NCBI RefSeq assembly: GCF_040276065.1
Contig: NZ_JBELOI010000010.1
Span: 99,250 to 163,249 of the forward strand
DNA: 64,000 nucleotides
Source of the DNA: Castellaniella sp040276065
GTDB lineage: Bacteria > Pseudomonadota > Gammaproteobacteria > Burkholderiales > Burkholderiaceae_B
Direction: 5' to 3'
The stretch's first letter is position 1. Every line of letters begins with the position of its first letter. Shown in pieces: positions 25,163 to 34,485 of this stretch. Below the pieces are notes generated by a model. The model did not search any database. It was not told the DNA's origin and saw only the letters and a program-made list of their open reading frames with translations. The position numbers and the translations under genes are program-made.

Positions 25163-25648
25163 TCAGACGACCTCGATCTTGAACGACACCTGGCCCCAGC
25201 CGCCCGCACAGAATCCGCTGTCCTGGCAACTGAAGGCATTCCACCACATTTCGCCGGGGTCGCGGCCATCGGCGATCCGGTCGTGGGCCATCACGGCATG
25301 CAAGGTCATGGGCGCCACAGCGTATATACAATTGTGCGGCCGCGAACCGCCCTTGATGAGCCCGGCCGCACTGACCTCTATGGTGTCGCCGATCTGGTAG
25401 CCGGCCGCACAGCCGTGGCTTGCCACGACCCGCGCCACGACCGTGCGGCGGTTGGCCTCGCCCAGGACCTCGGCGGCCTTGCGGCGATGCGGGTCCGCCC
25501 TGAACTCGGCCATTTCCGCGTCCGTATAGCCCATGTTCTTTTGGAACTTGTCCCAAGGGAAGGGTTTCTTTGCAGGCTGCTGCGCCGGCGCGGGCGCCCC
25601 ATCGGCCGAATCATTATCCGGCGATTTTGCCTCGATATCCTTTTCCAT
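25163..25648 (-). CDS. TIGR04076-like small cysteine-rich protein between ubiD and ubiX
   Basis: 161 residues. The first 35 are Pro/Ala-rich and polar. The rest contains four spaced cysteines: SHGCAAGYQIGD, RPHNCIYAVAP, NAFSCQDSGF and FCAGGWGQV. The VxSHGCAxGxxxGD ... GGWGxVxFxV pattern is that of TIGR04076 proteins, small cytoplasmic proteins of unknown role. An excellent SD (AAGGAG) precedes the ATG. Being placed between ubiD and ubiX suggests an accessory subunit or metal/iron-sulfur helper for the decarboxylase. It is longer than, and unrelated to, the VdcD/BsdD small subunits. Confidence 0.65.
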   Translation of the reverse strand: MEKDIEAKSPDNDSADGAPAPAQQPAKKPFPWDKFQKNMGYTDAEMAEFRADPHRRKAAEVLGEANRRTVVARVVASHGCAAGYQIGDTIEVSAAGLIKGGSRPHNCIYAVAPMTLHAVMAHDRIADGRDPGEMWWNAFSCQDSGFCAGGWGQVSFKIEVV

Positions 25649-25690
25649 TATGGTCTCCTTGACAAAAAGGACACATCAAAAAACTATAGA

Positions 25691-27160
25691 TCAGAAGCCT
25701 CTGGAAAGCAACGACTTGATATAATCACTTTGTTGCGCGCGAACGCGCTCGGCCTGATCCGCGGAAACCCAATCATTCAAATCGACGGATTCGAAAACAC
25801 CACGAACATATCGGTCCCGATCACTAAAGGGCGCGGTGGCATCGATATATATTTTATGCCCCAGCCCGGCGGCGCTGCCCTCGGCCAACATGCCGCTGAC
25901 CTTGGCGAACGGGGATATCATCATGCGGTCGGTCAGGCTGCCGCGTGAAATCATCGCCCACAACACATCGTCGGCATTCCCAATATCGATATCCTTGTCG
26001 ACCGCGACCACCCAGCCCAAATCAGAGTGCGCCGACAAGGCGCCGAACGCCAGGTTGTTCTGCAGGCCCTCGTCCCGATAGCTTTTCCGATTGATGCGGA
26101 TGACGGCGCCCAGGCAGCCGCGCATCCCCTGCAGCACTTGGCAGGTATCGAACACGCGCGGGCTGATGCGCCGGCAGGCGTCGTAGATCGACGCCTCGGC
26201 GGGCAGCCCCATCAAATCAGTGGTTTCGGCGTTGATCGCCAGGGGGTACCAGTAATGGTAGCCGGTGCGATGGGTGATGGCCGTCACCGTGAACGTCCAG
26301 ACCTTCCAGGCCCGGCCCATATAGCCGCCGGCCTCGGGCATCATGCCCTTGACGCCGTCCAGGCCCGAGTCCTCTTCCGAGACCAGTTGGCTGGTGTCGA
26401 TATAGCCCTCGAGCACGAGCTCGGCGTCGGCGATCGACCACGCGCCGTCTTGGGTCTTGCTCGGGACCACGCCGACCGCCTCGCCCTGCAGCGCGCCCGC
26501 GAAGGCGAGCTCGTCGTAGCCCATCGGCGTCAGTGTCTGCTGCGTGCTGCCCGAGGTCGCCAGCAGCACCGCGGGGCTTGCGCCGACGTTCACCGTGATG
26601 GGCACGTGGGCGAGTCCCTTTTGCTTGTACTTCCGCGCAATCTCCAGCAGATGGCGTCCCGCCTGAATCGTCAGGCAGGTGGAATTCTTTGAGAGCACGC
26701 GCATCCGGTGATACGAGCCGTTGAACGCGCCGGTGTCGGGGTCCTTGGCCAGGGCGATACCGCCGGTGATGACATAGCCCGCGTCATCGTGCGTCTGCTG
26801 GCCAACAGGAATCGCCTGGAAGATATCTACGTCCGTCAGCACGTTTTCCTGGCAGCGCGCCGTCCGGGTCTCGACCGACGGGATCGGCCGCAGCGCCGCA
26901 TCCGCCAGAAACCGCGGGAGATAATCCGGCTCGACGCCGAACATCCGGGCGGTGCGTTTCCGGTTGCCAAAGACATTGGCGACGATGGACCTCCCGGGAT
27001 GGCCCTTGACATTCTTGAACAGGACCGCCGGCCCGCCGTCGGTCGCCCGGATGATCGACGCCGCCTCGAGATAGGGATTCACCTCGCGGTCGATCTCAAG
27101 CAGATCCCCGGCCTCGCGGGCGAAATCCACATAAGCGCTCAGATCAGTCATGCCTTTCAT
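25691..27160 (-). CDS. UbiD family decarboxylase
   Basis: 489 residues, the usual size. NGSYHRMRVLS near residue 150 and DAELVLEGYID near 247, with its two glutamates, are the prenylated-FMN and active-site stretches of UbiD enzymes. The C-terminal part (DIGNADDVLWAMISRGSLTD ... KIYIDAT) is also typical. The ATG at 27160 is chosen because GAGG lies about nine bases upstream; ATG 27151 and a start at 27205 are alternatives. Family members reversibly decarboxylate aromatic, heteroaromatic or alpha,beta-unsaturated acids. With an acyl-CoA ligase directly upstream in the operon, it may prepare an acid for CoA activation. The substrate cannot be deduced. Confidence 0.92.
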   Translation of the reverse strand: MKGMTDLSAYVDFAREAGDLLEIDREVNPYLEAASIIRATDGGPAVLFKNVKGHPGRSIVANVFGNRKRTARMFGVEPDYLPRFLADAALRPIPSVETRTARCQENVLTDVDIFQAIPVGQQTHDDAGYVITGGIALAKDPDTGAFNGSYHRMRVLSKNSTCLTIQAGRHLLEIARKYKQKGLAHVPITVNVGASPAVLLATSGSTQQTLTPMGYDELAFAGALQGEAVGVVPSKTQDGAWSIADAELVLEGYIDTSQLVSEEDSGLDGVKGMMPEAGGYMGRAWKVWTFTVTAITHRTGYHYWYPLAINAETTDLMGLPAEASIYDACRRISPRVFDTCQVLQGMRGCLGAVIRINRKSYRDEGLQNNLAFGALSAHSDLGWVVAVDKDIDIGNADDVLWAMISRGSLTDRMMISPFAKVSGMLAEGSAAGLGHKIYIDATAPFSDRDRYVRGVFESVDLNDWVSADQAERVRAQQSDYIKSLLSRGF

Positions 27161-27232
27161 ACTCTTCACCCTCGCATTGGTCCGGGAGCCGATCACGGCC
27201 CCCAAAAAATAAACAGGAACGTCGGCACGCCA

Positions 27233-29386
27233 TCAGCCCTGGGCCGGCGTCGCGACATCCCGCAGGATCATGGCATCGAGGGCGATGACGCCCTCGCCCT
27301 TGGGCAACACCAACAGCGGATTGATGTCCATCTCGCGGATCTCGGACGCATGTCCGGCCGCGAAGCGCGACACCCGGACCATCGCGTCCACCAAGGCGTC
27401 CTCATCGGCCACGGGCTCTCCGCGAAACCCTCGCAGACGAATCGCGGCCTTGGTCTTGTCGATCAAGGCGCGCGCGCGCTGCGGGCTCATCGGGCAGGCG
27501 CCGAAGGCCACATCCTTGAAAATCTCGACGAATATACCCCCCAAGCCGAACATGAGAATCGGGCCGAACGACTCGTCGCGCTTGATGCCCAGAACGACCT
27601 CGAGACCCTTTGGCGCCATGCGCTCGACCAGGAACCCGCTGAAGCGCGTCTCGGGATTGCGCGCCTGCATGGCCTGCGCGGCCGCCACCACGGCGTCGGC
27701 CGAGCCGAGGTTCAAGGCGACCAGGCCCAGCTCGCTCTTGTGCATGACCCCCTCCACCAGGCCCTTGAGCACCAGGGGATAGCCCAGCGTATCGGCGTGC
27801 CGCGCCAGCTCGTCGAGCGTGCTCGCGATCCTGGATTCGGGCACCCGGATGCCCAGCGCCTCCAGCAGGCGCTTGGACTGGACCTCGTCGATGAAGCCGC
27901 CGTCCGTGGCCGCCGGCAGTGCCGGCAGATCGAACCCCTCCAGGCTGCCTTGCGGCAGCGGCGCCTCATTCGCCTGGCGCGCGCGCGCCACGAGGGCGAC
28001 CGCCGAGCGGATGCTGCGCGCCACCGGCACGCCCATCTCGCGGGCGCGCTCAAAGCCCGGCTCCTGCAGGTATCCCGAGACCGGCACCAGAATCCCCGGC
28101 TTGTCGCTATCGGACAGGACGTCCAGGGCCTGGGCGAGCCAGAGCCTGGAACGATCATCGCGCGGCGCGCCCACGCCCACCCACAGGATCGAATCGACGT
28201 TCTCGTCAGCCAACGCGATCGCCATCGCCGCGCGCGGCAGCTCGGGGTCGCTGAAGACCGCGCCGCCCACGTCGAAAGGATTGCCGACCTTGACATAGAA
28301 CGGCAGCAGGGCCTCGAGCTTGGCATGCGTTTCCGGCGAGAACTCGGCCAGGGGCAGGCCCGCGGCTGCGCAGTCGTCGGCCACGATGGAGGCCGCGCCC
28401 CCGGACAACGTGAACACCACGAGTCCCTTGCGCCCCACGGGCTGCTTGTCCCGCCAGCGGGCCAGCAGAGCGGCGCTGCTCAGCAAATCCTCGGCCTCGT
28501 CGACCCGGATGATGGAGGTTTCCTCACAGATCGCGGAAAACACCTCGTCCGAGCCCGCGAGCGCGCCCGTATGCGACATGACCGCCTCGCGGCCGAGTTC
28601 GGAGCGGCCGGCCTTGAAGGCCACGATCGGCTTGCCGATACTCTGCGCCCGGCGGGCGACCGCCAGAAAACGCGCGGGATCCCTGAGGCCCTCGATCATC
28701 AGGGCGACCGCGCCGATGCCGGGCTGGTCCAGCAGGTAATCAGCGATTTCCTCCATGCCGATGTCCATGCCGTTGCCGATGTGCGCATAGAGCGCGACAT
28801 CGGCGCCCGCATCCTCGGCATTGAGCAAGAGCCCGCCCAGCATGGCGCCGCTTTGCGTCACCAGCCCGATCCGTCCCCGCCGCTCGTGCCGCAGGGACTC
28901 GAACGAGCTGTTGTACCCGAGGGACATCCCGATGGCGGGATGGCCGGCGCCCAGGCAATTGGGTCCGAGCACGCGCAGGCGGCCGCGCTGGATGACTTTT
29001 TCCAGCTCGCGCGCCCGGGCGCGACCCTCCTCGCCCTGCTCTTCCCAGCCCGCGCTGCAGATGATGACCGTCCCGACGCCCATCGCCTCGCAATCCGCCA
29101 CGGCATCGAGCGTCTTTTCAGCGCCCAGGCCGATCATCACGAGCTCGGGGACCTCGGGCAGATCCGCCAGAGCCCCATGGCAGGGCACGCCGAACAGCGT
29201 CTCGTACTTGGGGTTCACCGGATACAGGGCGCCCTTGAAGCCCAGGCGCAGGCAATTGCGCAGGCCCCGCGAGGCCGGCGTATTGGGACGATCCGACGCG
29301 CCGAGAAACGCGATCGAGGACGGATTGAAAAGCGCATCGATGCCGTGCACCTGCGCGGCCGCGCGCTGCGAGACAGCAGACTTCAT
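27233..29386 (-). CDS. ADP-forming acyl-CoA synthetase (acetate-CoA ligase family)
   Basis: 717 residues. The N-terminal CoA-binding Rossmann domain begins at IDALFNPSSIAFLGASDRPN. Two succinyl-CoA-ligase-like domains follow, including VMSHTGALAG near residue 260, and the last 220 residues form an ATP-grasp domain (VPESRIASTLDELARHADTL ... DINPLLVLPKGEGVIALDA). Alpha and beta parts are fused in one chain. It forms acyl-CoA, ADP and phosphate from an acid. The ATG at 29386 overlaps the upstream stop by 4 bp (ATGA) and has GGAAG upstream. It is the only CoA-activating enzyme of this operon. Confidence 0.92.
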   Translation of the reverse strand: MKSAVSQRAAAQVHGIDALFNPSSIAFLGASDRPNTPASRGLRNCLRLGFKGALYPVNPKYETLFGVPCHGALADLPEVPELVMIGLGAEKTLDAVADCEAMGVGTVIICSAGWEEQGEEGRARARELEKVIQRGRLRVLGPNCLGAGHPAIGMSLGYNSSFESLRHERRGRIGLVTQSGAMLGGLLLNAEDAGADVALYAHIGNGMDIGMEEIADYLLDQPGIGAVALMIEGLRDPARFLAVARRAQSIGKPIVAFKAGRSELGREAVMSHTGALAGSDEVFSAICEETSIIRVDEAEDLLSSAALLARWRDKQPVGRKGLVVFTLSGGAASIVADDCAAAGLPLAEFSPETHAKLEALLPFYVKVGNPFDVGGAVFSDPELPRAAMAIALADENVDSILWVGVGAPRDDRSRLWLAQALDVLSDSDKPGILVPVSGYLQEPGFERAREMGVPVARSIRSAVALVARARQANEAPLPQGSLEGFDLPALPAATDGGFIDEVQSKRLLEALGIRVPESRIASTLDELARHADTLGYPLVLKGLVEGVMHKSELGLVALNLGSADAVVAAAQAMQARNPETRFSGFLVERMAPKGLEVVLGIKRDESFGPILMFGLGGIFVEIFKDVAFGACPMSPQRARALIDKTKAAIRLRGFRGEPVADEDALVDAMVRVSRFAAGHASEIREMDINPLLVLPKGEGVIALDAMILRDVATPAQG

Positions 29387-30501
29387 GAGGGACTTCCTTG
29401 ATCGATCGTAGATATCGCGCAGCGCCTGAAGACGCGCACGCCGTTCCCATCCAGGTCCGAGACCAGGCAGCCCCGGCCCTCGAGGTAATTCAAATGGGCG
29501 ATGGCCTCGCCCAGCCCGAAGCCCATCTCGGCATCGCGCAAGGGGCGCCCGAACAGGGCCGGCAGCAGCTCGCAGGCATTCGTCCAGTCCGCGCACGCCT
29601 CCCAGAGGGCGCGCAGACGGTCGTCGTGATGCGCGAGGATCTGCCGCGCGCGGGCCGCCACGCCGTACAGCGGCTGGCGGTGCGATGGCAGCAGCAGCGT
29701 ATCCGCCGGCATTCCGAGAAACCGGTCCAGAGAGCGGAAATAGGATTCCAGCGGATTCTGGTCGCCGCCGGGCCACACCGCGATATTCGGGGTGATTGTC
29801 GGCAGCACCTGGTCGCCGCCGATCAACAGCGCGCCGGACTCGTCCAGCAGGCTGAGATGGTCGGGCGCATGGCCCTGCCCGATGATCGGCTGCCAGAGCC
29901 GCTGCCCGATGCGCACCGGCTGCTGTGGGTCGATGAACCCGACCCTGTCGGCGGACAGATGCGAGACCTGCTCGTCATAGCGCGGCATGTGCGCGAGCAG
30001 CGCAGTGGACCTTTCCTTGGACAGGCCGTGCTCCAGCCACAAGGGAAACCGCTCGGCGATGATATCGCGGTCCGGGTCGGAATAGCGGCCCGCCACGGCG
30101 TATTCGCCCGCCGTCATCGAGACCGGGGCATCGAAGCGCTCGGCCAGCCAGCCCGCCAGCCCGATGTGGTCCGGATGGTGGTGCGTGACGATGATGCGAT
30201 TCAAGGGCGATATCCGCGAGGCGATCCGCTCCCAGATTGCACGCGACTCGGCCGTATCGACCCCGCAATCGACGAGCACCCAGCCCTCGTCCTCGCGGAT
30301 CAGATAGACGTTGATGTGGTTCAAGGCGAACGGCAGGGGCAGGCGCAGCAGGAACACGTCCTCGGCCATTTCGACCGGGACACCGACCTCGATGCGCACC
30401 GGGCTGTCGCGGGTATCCCCCAGCGCGCGAGGCCACGGCCAGAACTGCGCGGGAATGAAGCTGCGGCCCTGCGCGGCCACCGGCGGCTGCACGGCCCCCA
30501 T
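29383..30501 (-). CDS. Metallo-beta-lactamase-fold hydrolase
   Basis: 372 residues. TVHHHPDHIG-type motif (VTHHHPDHIG) supplies the di-metal site; later ligands fit QGHAPDHLS and GGDQVL, with a final His in PSHRQPL. The C-terminal 80 residues (DAEMGFGLGEAIAHLNYLEG) resemble the winged-helix tail of LACTB2-like proteins. Thioesters, lactones and phosphodiesters are all possible substrates. Between an acyl-CoA dehydrogenase and a CoA ligase, a thioesterase or lactonase seems most likely. The ATG at 30501 overlaps the preceding stop by one base; GTG 30504 is an alternative. Confidence 0.85.
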   Translation of the reverse strand: MGAVQPPVAAQGRSFIPAQFWPWPRALGDTRDSPVRIEVGVPVEMAEDVFLLRLPLPFALNHINVYLIREDEGWVLVDCGVDTAESRAIWERIASRISPLNRIIVTHHHPDHIGLAGWLAERFDAPVSMTAGEYAVAGRYSDPDRDIIAERFPLWLEHGLSKERSTALLAHMPRYDEQVSHLSADRVGFIDPQQPVRIGQRLWQPIIGQGHAPDHLSLLDESGALLIGGDQVLPTITPNIAVWPGGDQNPLESYFRSLDRFLGMPADTLLLPSHRQPLYGVAARARQILAHHDDRLRALWEACADWTNACELLPALFGRPLRDAEMGFGLGEAIAHLNYLEGRGCLVSDLDGNGVRVFRRCAISTIDQGSPS

Positions 30502-31646
30502 CACAGGCCCATCTGCTTGGCGATGATCGTCTTCTGGATCTCGGAGGCGCCGGCGCCGATCATCCCGATGCGCGAGTCCCTGAAGTACATTTCCATATCG
30601 TAATCCTTGAGCACGCCATAGCCGCCCATGATCTGGACGCCGTTGTTGGCGATGTCAAAGAGCGCCTCCGACGCCCAGAGCTTGGCCATGGACATTTCCT
30701 TGAAGCACGGCTTGTCCTCGGCCAGATGCCAGGCGACGTGATAGCCCATCAAGCGCGCGATGTGGGCCTGCATCTGCATGTCGGCGAACTTGTGCTGCAC
30801 CGCCTGGAACTTGGAGATCGACTGGCCGAACTGCCGGCGCTCTTTGGCATACTGCATGACATAGTCGATGATGGCCTGGGAGGTCCCCGCGTACATCATC
30901 GCCACGCTCAGGCGCTCGACCCCCAGGCCCTGCGTCAGGGTGTTCCAGCCATCGTGCAAGGTCCCCATCATCTGTTCGCGCGGCACCACGACATCGCGAA
31001 AGAAGACCTCATTGGTGTGGGTGGCGGTGCGTCCAAGCTGCTTCAGCGGGCGGATCTCGATCCCCGGGCTGCGCGCATCCACCAGGAACAGCGTGATGCC
31101 GTGGTGTTTTTTCTCGGGCCTGCGGATCGTGCGGGTGACCGTCACGATGTAATCGGCCACGTGGGCGTTGGTCGTGAACATCTTTTGGCCGTTCAGGACG
31201 AAATGATCGCCGTGGTCCTCGGCAAAGAGCTCGACCGAGGCCGCGTCCGAGCCCACGTTCGGCTCGCTGAGTCCGAAGGCGACCTTCAGCTCGCCGGCCG
31301 CAATCCCCGGGATGTATTTTTTCTTTTGATCCTCGGTGCCCGACAGCAGGATGTTGTAGCCGCCCAGGACCACGCTGGTGAAATAAGAGCTGCCCGCGCC
31401 ATACCAGCCATAGCCGGCCTCCTCGAGAAAGATCGCCAGCTCGATCGGACCCAGGCCCAGGCCGCCGTATTCCTCCGGAAAGGGGATCGCCATCCAGCCT
31501 TGCCGGGCCATCTTTTGGTAGAGCTCCTCGGGAAAGCGGTCATGATCGCTGCACTGCCGCACATACTCTCGCGTGCATTCGGCCTTCATGAACCGGCGCA
31601 CCGATTCCCTGAGCAAATCCTGTTCCGTCGTAAAACTGAAATCCAT
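30501..31646 (-). CDS. Acyl-CoA dehydrogenase, IVD-like base position
   Basis: 381 residues with the full fold: an N-terminal helical domain, a middle beta domain (VAFGLSEPNVGSDAASVELF) and a C-terminal domain (AKERRQFGQSISKFQAVQHK). At the C-terminus the usual catalytic Glu position reads IGAGASEIQ, without that Glu. A Glu is instead present in GLGVERLSVA, where isovaleryl-CoA dehydrogenase carries its base. This suggests a branched or bulky acyl-CoA. It introduces the 2,3-double bond and passes electrons to ETF. It lies directly downstream of the enoyl-CoA hydratase gene. Confidence 0.93.
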   Translation of the reverse strand: MDFSFTTEQDLLRESVRRFMKAECTREYVRQCSDHDRFPEELYQKMARQGWMAIPFPEEYGGLGLGPIELAIFLEEAGYGWYGAGSSYFTSVVLGGYNILLSGTEDQKKKYIPGIAAGELKVAFGLSEPNVGSDAASVELFAEDHGDHFVLNGQKMFTTNAHVADYIVTVTRTIRRPEKKHHGITLFLVDARSPGIEIRPLKQLGRTATHTNEVFFRDVVVPREQMMGTLHDGWNTLTQGLGVERLSVAMMYAGTSQAIIDYVMQYAKERRQFGQSISKFQAVQHKFADMQMQAHIARLMGYHVAWHLAEDKPCFKEMSMAKLWASEALFDIANNGVQIMGGYGVLKDYDMEMYFRDSRIGMIGAGASEIQKTIIAKQMGL

Positions 31647-31671
31647 GACATCGACACCTTAAAAGAAGAAT

Positions 31672-31689
31672 GGCCCGCAAAGCCGGGCC
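31672..31689 (-). terminator. Intra-operon hairpin with T-rich tail
   Basis: GGCCCG (31672-31677) and CGGGCC (31684-31689) pair around a six-base loop. Reading the minus strand, ATTCTTCTTTT follows. It lies between the hydratase stop and the dehydrogenase start and could cause partial termination inside the operon. Confidence 0.4.
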
Positions 31690-31700
31690 CACGCCCAGCC

Positions 31701-32501
31701 TTATTTCCCGGCGGGGCCGCGCTCGCGCGACAGGAAAGCTTGCACCGCCTGGCGGTGATCGGGACTGACGAATGCATCGCCCAGCGCCAGCGCCTCGCGC
31801 TCGAGCGCCGAGGCCATGTCCGACGACATGGCGTGATAGAGCAACTGCTTGATCGCGCGCAAGGCCGCGGGCGGCCGTTGCGCCAGCCGCGCGGCGAGGG
31901 CTTCGGCCTCGTCGTCGAGCCGCTCGCGCGGCACCACCCGATGCACCAGGCCCAGCCGATGCGCCTCGCGCGCGTCGATGAAATCGCCCAGCAGCAACAG
32001 TTCGAGCGACGCGCCAAGCCCCACCACCCGGGGCAGCAGATACGAACAGCCGAATTCCGGCGTCAGGCCGATCTTTGAAAACGGAAACGCGAACCGCGCC
32101 GACTCGGACGCAATCCGCAGATCGCACGCCAGGGCGATGGTCGCCCCGCCGCCCACCGCCACCCCATCGATGGCGGCGACGACCGGCTTGGACAGGGACC
32201 GCAACTGCTCGGCCAGGCGATTCGGACCCTGGCGGATGCGCTCGGCCCATTGTGGCGCCGAGCGCTCTTCGCCACGCGCGAACGTATCCTTGAAATCCCC
32301 GCCAGCCGAAAAATCCCCACCCTTGCCGGCCAGGATCACGACCTTGGCCTCGGGATCGGCCTCGATGGCCGCCAGGACCTCGATCAGGTGCCGCGTCGTC
32401 CGATCGCCCAGGGCGTTCTTGCGCTCGGGCCGCGCGATCCAGACGCGGGCGATACCGTCCCGCAGCGCGAACTCGAGGTCATCATACTCATCAACCCGCA
32501 T
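31701..32501 (-). CDS. Enoyl-CoA hydratase/isomerase family protein
   Basis: 266 residues of the crotonase fold. GKGGDFSAGGDFKDTF provides the first oxyanion-hole stretch, and VAAIDGVAVGGGATIALACD the second. The catalytic region reads KIGLTPEFGCSYLLPRVVGL, with one Glu at the first position and Cys-Ser where hydratases often have the second acid. Isomerase or another crotonase-type reaction is thus possible. The ATG at 32501 is preferred over a GTG at 32522. It follows the TRAP permease gene, 57 bp away. Confidence 0.88.
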   Translation of the reverse strand: MRVDEYDDLEFALRDGIARVWIARPERKNALGDRTTRHLIEVLAAIEADPEAKVVILAGKGGDFSAGGDFKDTFARGEERSAPQWAERIRQGPNRLAEQLRSLSKPVVAAIDGVAVGGGATIALACDLRIASESARFAFPFSKIGLTPEFGCSYLLPRVVGLGASLELLLLGDFIDAREAHRLGLVHRVVPRERLDDEAEALAARLAQRPPAALRAIKQLLYHAMSSDMASALEREALALGDAFVSPDHRQAVQAFLSRERGPAGK

Positions 32502-32558
32502 ATCGCCGTGCCCCCCGCGCACCCGCGACGCCGCGAACGGCCCGGGCGGCGCATGCCC

Positions 32559-33872
32559 TCAATACGCCATCTTGCTGGGCAGCCACGTCACCACCTCCGG
32601 ATAGAAAATCAAAATCAGCAGCAGGATCCAGATGACACCGATGAAGGGCGCCGCCCCACGGGCCACGGTCATCAGCGAGGTGCCGCGCGGGGCGATCCCC
32701 TGGATCACGAACAGATTGACCCCCACCGGCGGCGTGCACAGCGCCATTTCAGAGGCGATCACCATCATCACGCCGAACCACACGCCGTCATAGCCCGCGT
32801 GGATGGCGATCGGCAGGAAAATCGGCACGGCGATCATGATCAGCGCGATGACGTCCAGGAACATGCCCAGCACCGTCAGGATGAGCAGGATCATGATCAT
32901 CGTCGCCCAGCCGGGCAGTTCCAGCCCGGTGATGAGGCCCGCGACGAAATCGCTGAACCCGGTGAGGAAGAACACGTGGCTGAGGACCGAGGCGCCGATG
33001 ATGATCATATAGATCATCCCCGCGACCTTGATGGTCGAGCGAGCGGCCTCCGCGACCCGGGGGATGCTCAGGCGGCGATAGAAAACCAGCAGCAGCAGCG
33101 TCGCGAACACGCTGGCCGCGCTCGCCTCGATGGCGGTGAACAACCCGACGAACATGCCGCCGATGATCACGATGAACAGCACGGCCGCCGGGGCGAGCTC
33201 CTTGAGGCCGATGATCTTTTCATACAGGGAGCTCTTGGTGCCCCTGGGCGCCAAGGTCGGATTGAGGCGCGCGTAGATCAGGATGTAGATCGACATCAGC
33301 ACGGTCAGGAGCAGGCCGGGCACGATGCCGCCCACGAAGACCTTGCCGATGGAGACGTTCGAGGCGGCGCCGCCGTAGATCAGCATGATCGTGCTGGGCG
33401 GAATCAGCGCGGCCAGCGTTCCGGCCACCGCCAGGGTTCCCAGGCTGAGGGTCCTGGCGTACTTGCGCTGCTCCATCGCGGGGATGGCGACCGAGCCGAT
33501 CGTGGCCGCGGCCGCCGTGTTCGAGCCGCTCATGAAGCCGAAGATCGCGCAGACCACCGTCGACGCGATGGCCAGGCCCCCGGGCAGCGCCCCGAACCAT
33601 TTATATAAACCGTTGAACAGCTCGTCGCCCATCTTATGGGTCGTCAGCAAATTCCCCATAAAGATGAACATCGGCACCGCCAGGAGCGGATAGCCCAAAA
33701 GCTGGTTGAAGGCGAGCTTGCCGACGATATTGGCCATACCGTCGAAACCGATCAGGTATTGCATCCCGCCGATGCCCGCCAGCAGCAAGGCCATGAAAAT
33801 CGGCATGCCGATGATCAGGAAGGAAATCATCAAACCCAGGCAGATCATCAGCCCAATCGAGTCGGGTGTCAT
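32559..33872 (-). CDS. dctM: TRAP transporter large permease (DctM family)
   Basis: 437 residues, about 12 helices. Signature stretches are MFIFMGNLLTTHKMGDELFN, GSNTAAAATIGSVAIPAME, AALIPPSTIMLIYGGAASN and CTPPVGVNLFVIQG. SD AGAGGAAAC is followed by the ATG. It is the membrane subunit of the TRAP system leading the UbiD operon, and is one of four DctM paralogues in the window, all clearly diverged from each other. Confidence 0.94.
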   Translation of the reverse strand: MTPDSIGLMICLGLMISFLIIGMPIFMALLLAGIGGMQYLIGFDGMANIVGKLAFNQLLGYPLLAVPMFIFMGNLLTTHKMGDELFNGLYKWFGALPGGLAIASTVVCAIFGFMSGSNTAAAATIGSVAIPAMEQRKYARTLSLGTLAVAGTLAALIPPSTIMLIYGGAASNVSIGKVFVGGIVPGLLLTVLMSIYILIYARLNPTLAPRGTKSSLYEKIIGLKELAPAAVLFIVIIGGMFVGLFTAIEASAASVFATLLLLVFYRRLSIPRVAEAARSTIKVAGMIYMIIIGASVLSHVFFLTGFSDFVAGLITGLELPGWATMIMILLILTVLGMFLDVIALIMIAVPIFLPIAIHAGYDGVWFGVMMVIASEMALCTPPVGVNLFVIQGIAPRGTSLMTVARGAAPFIGVIWILLLILIFYPEVVTWLPSKMAY

Positions 33873-33933
33873 GGGGTTTCCTCTGGAATTCTAGAGCGAT
33901 ACACGAAAGCGCAGGCGGGTCCAGGCGCGCCGA

Positions 33934-34440
33934 TCAGGCGCTCCTGGCCCTTACATTGCCGACGAAGGATCTGAAGAACTGCAACGCCAGAAGGAAAAAG
34001 CTCAGCACGATGAACAATTTCCACGGAGACAAGGGAATCGCCACCGCATAGGCGAGCTCGGACATCTCGTAGCTGCGCACGAACGTCCGCCAGGAGATGA
34101 CCACCATGTACAGACAGCCCAAGGTGCAGATGCCGTTGCTGAGCATATCGAGCCCGTGCCGGGTGTGTGCGCTGAGCAAGGCCGGCAGGGCTTCCATATT
34201 GATGTGCCCGCCGATCCGCAGGACCGGAGCGGCGGCGGCGAACGCCAGTGTCACCTGGACGAGCTGGACCACATCGAGCGACCAATCCGACGAACGATCA
34301 AGGACATAGCGCAGGATGATGTCGTACATCAACAAGCACGCCATTGCCCACAGCGCCAGCAAAGCCAGGGTTTCGAACAAGGAAACGACCTTGTCGATCC
34401 ACCTGAAGAAAACGTGCTCTTTCGAAGGTTCCGATTGCAT
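33934..34440 (-). CDS. dctQ: TRAP transporter small permease (DctQ family)
   Basis: 168 residues with four predicted helices (LALLALWAMACLLMYDIILR, DVVQLVQVTLAFAAAAPVLR, GICTLGCLYMVVISWRTF and WKLFIVLSFFLLALQFFRSF). ATG 34440 is chosen because GGAGA lies five bases before it; ATG 34452 would add four residues. It lies between the dctP and dctM genes of the set, separated from each by 45-61 bp rather than by overlap as in the other operons. Confidence 0.88.
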   Translation of the reverse strand: MQSEPSKEHVFFRWIDKVVSLFETLALLALWAMACLLMYDIILRYVLDRSSDWSLDVVQLVQVTLAFAAAAPVLRIGGHINMEALPALLSAHTRHGLDMLSNGICTLGCLYMVVISWRTFVRSYEMSELAYAVAIPLSPWKLFIVLSFFLLALQFFRSFVGNVRARSA

Positions 34441-34485
34441 GGTCGTCTCCATGTGCCGTGCCCCGCCGGCGCCATCCGTCTTGTC

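Noticed and set aside
26708..29401. Very long plus-strand open frame (897 codons) opposite ubiD and the acyl-CoA synthetase
   Set aside because: It is rich in Arg, His, Gln and Asp with no domain, and lies antisense to two convincing genes; a GC-rich mirror frame.
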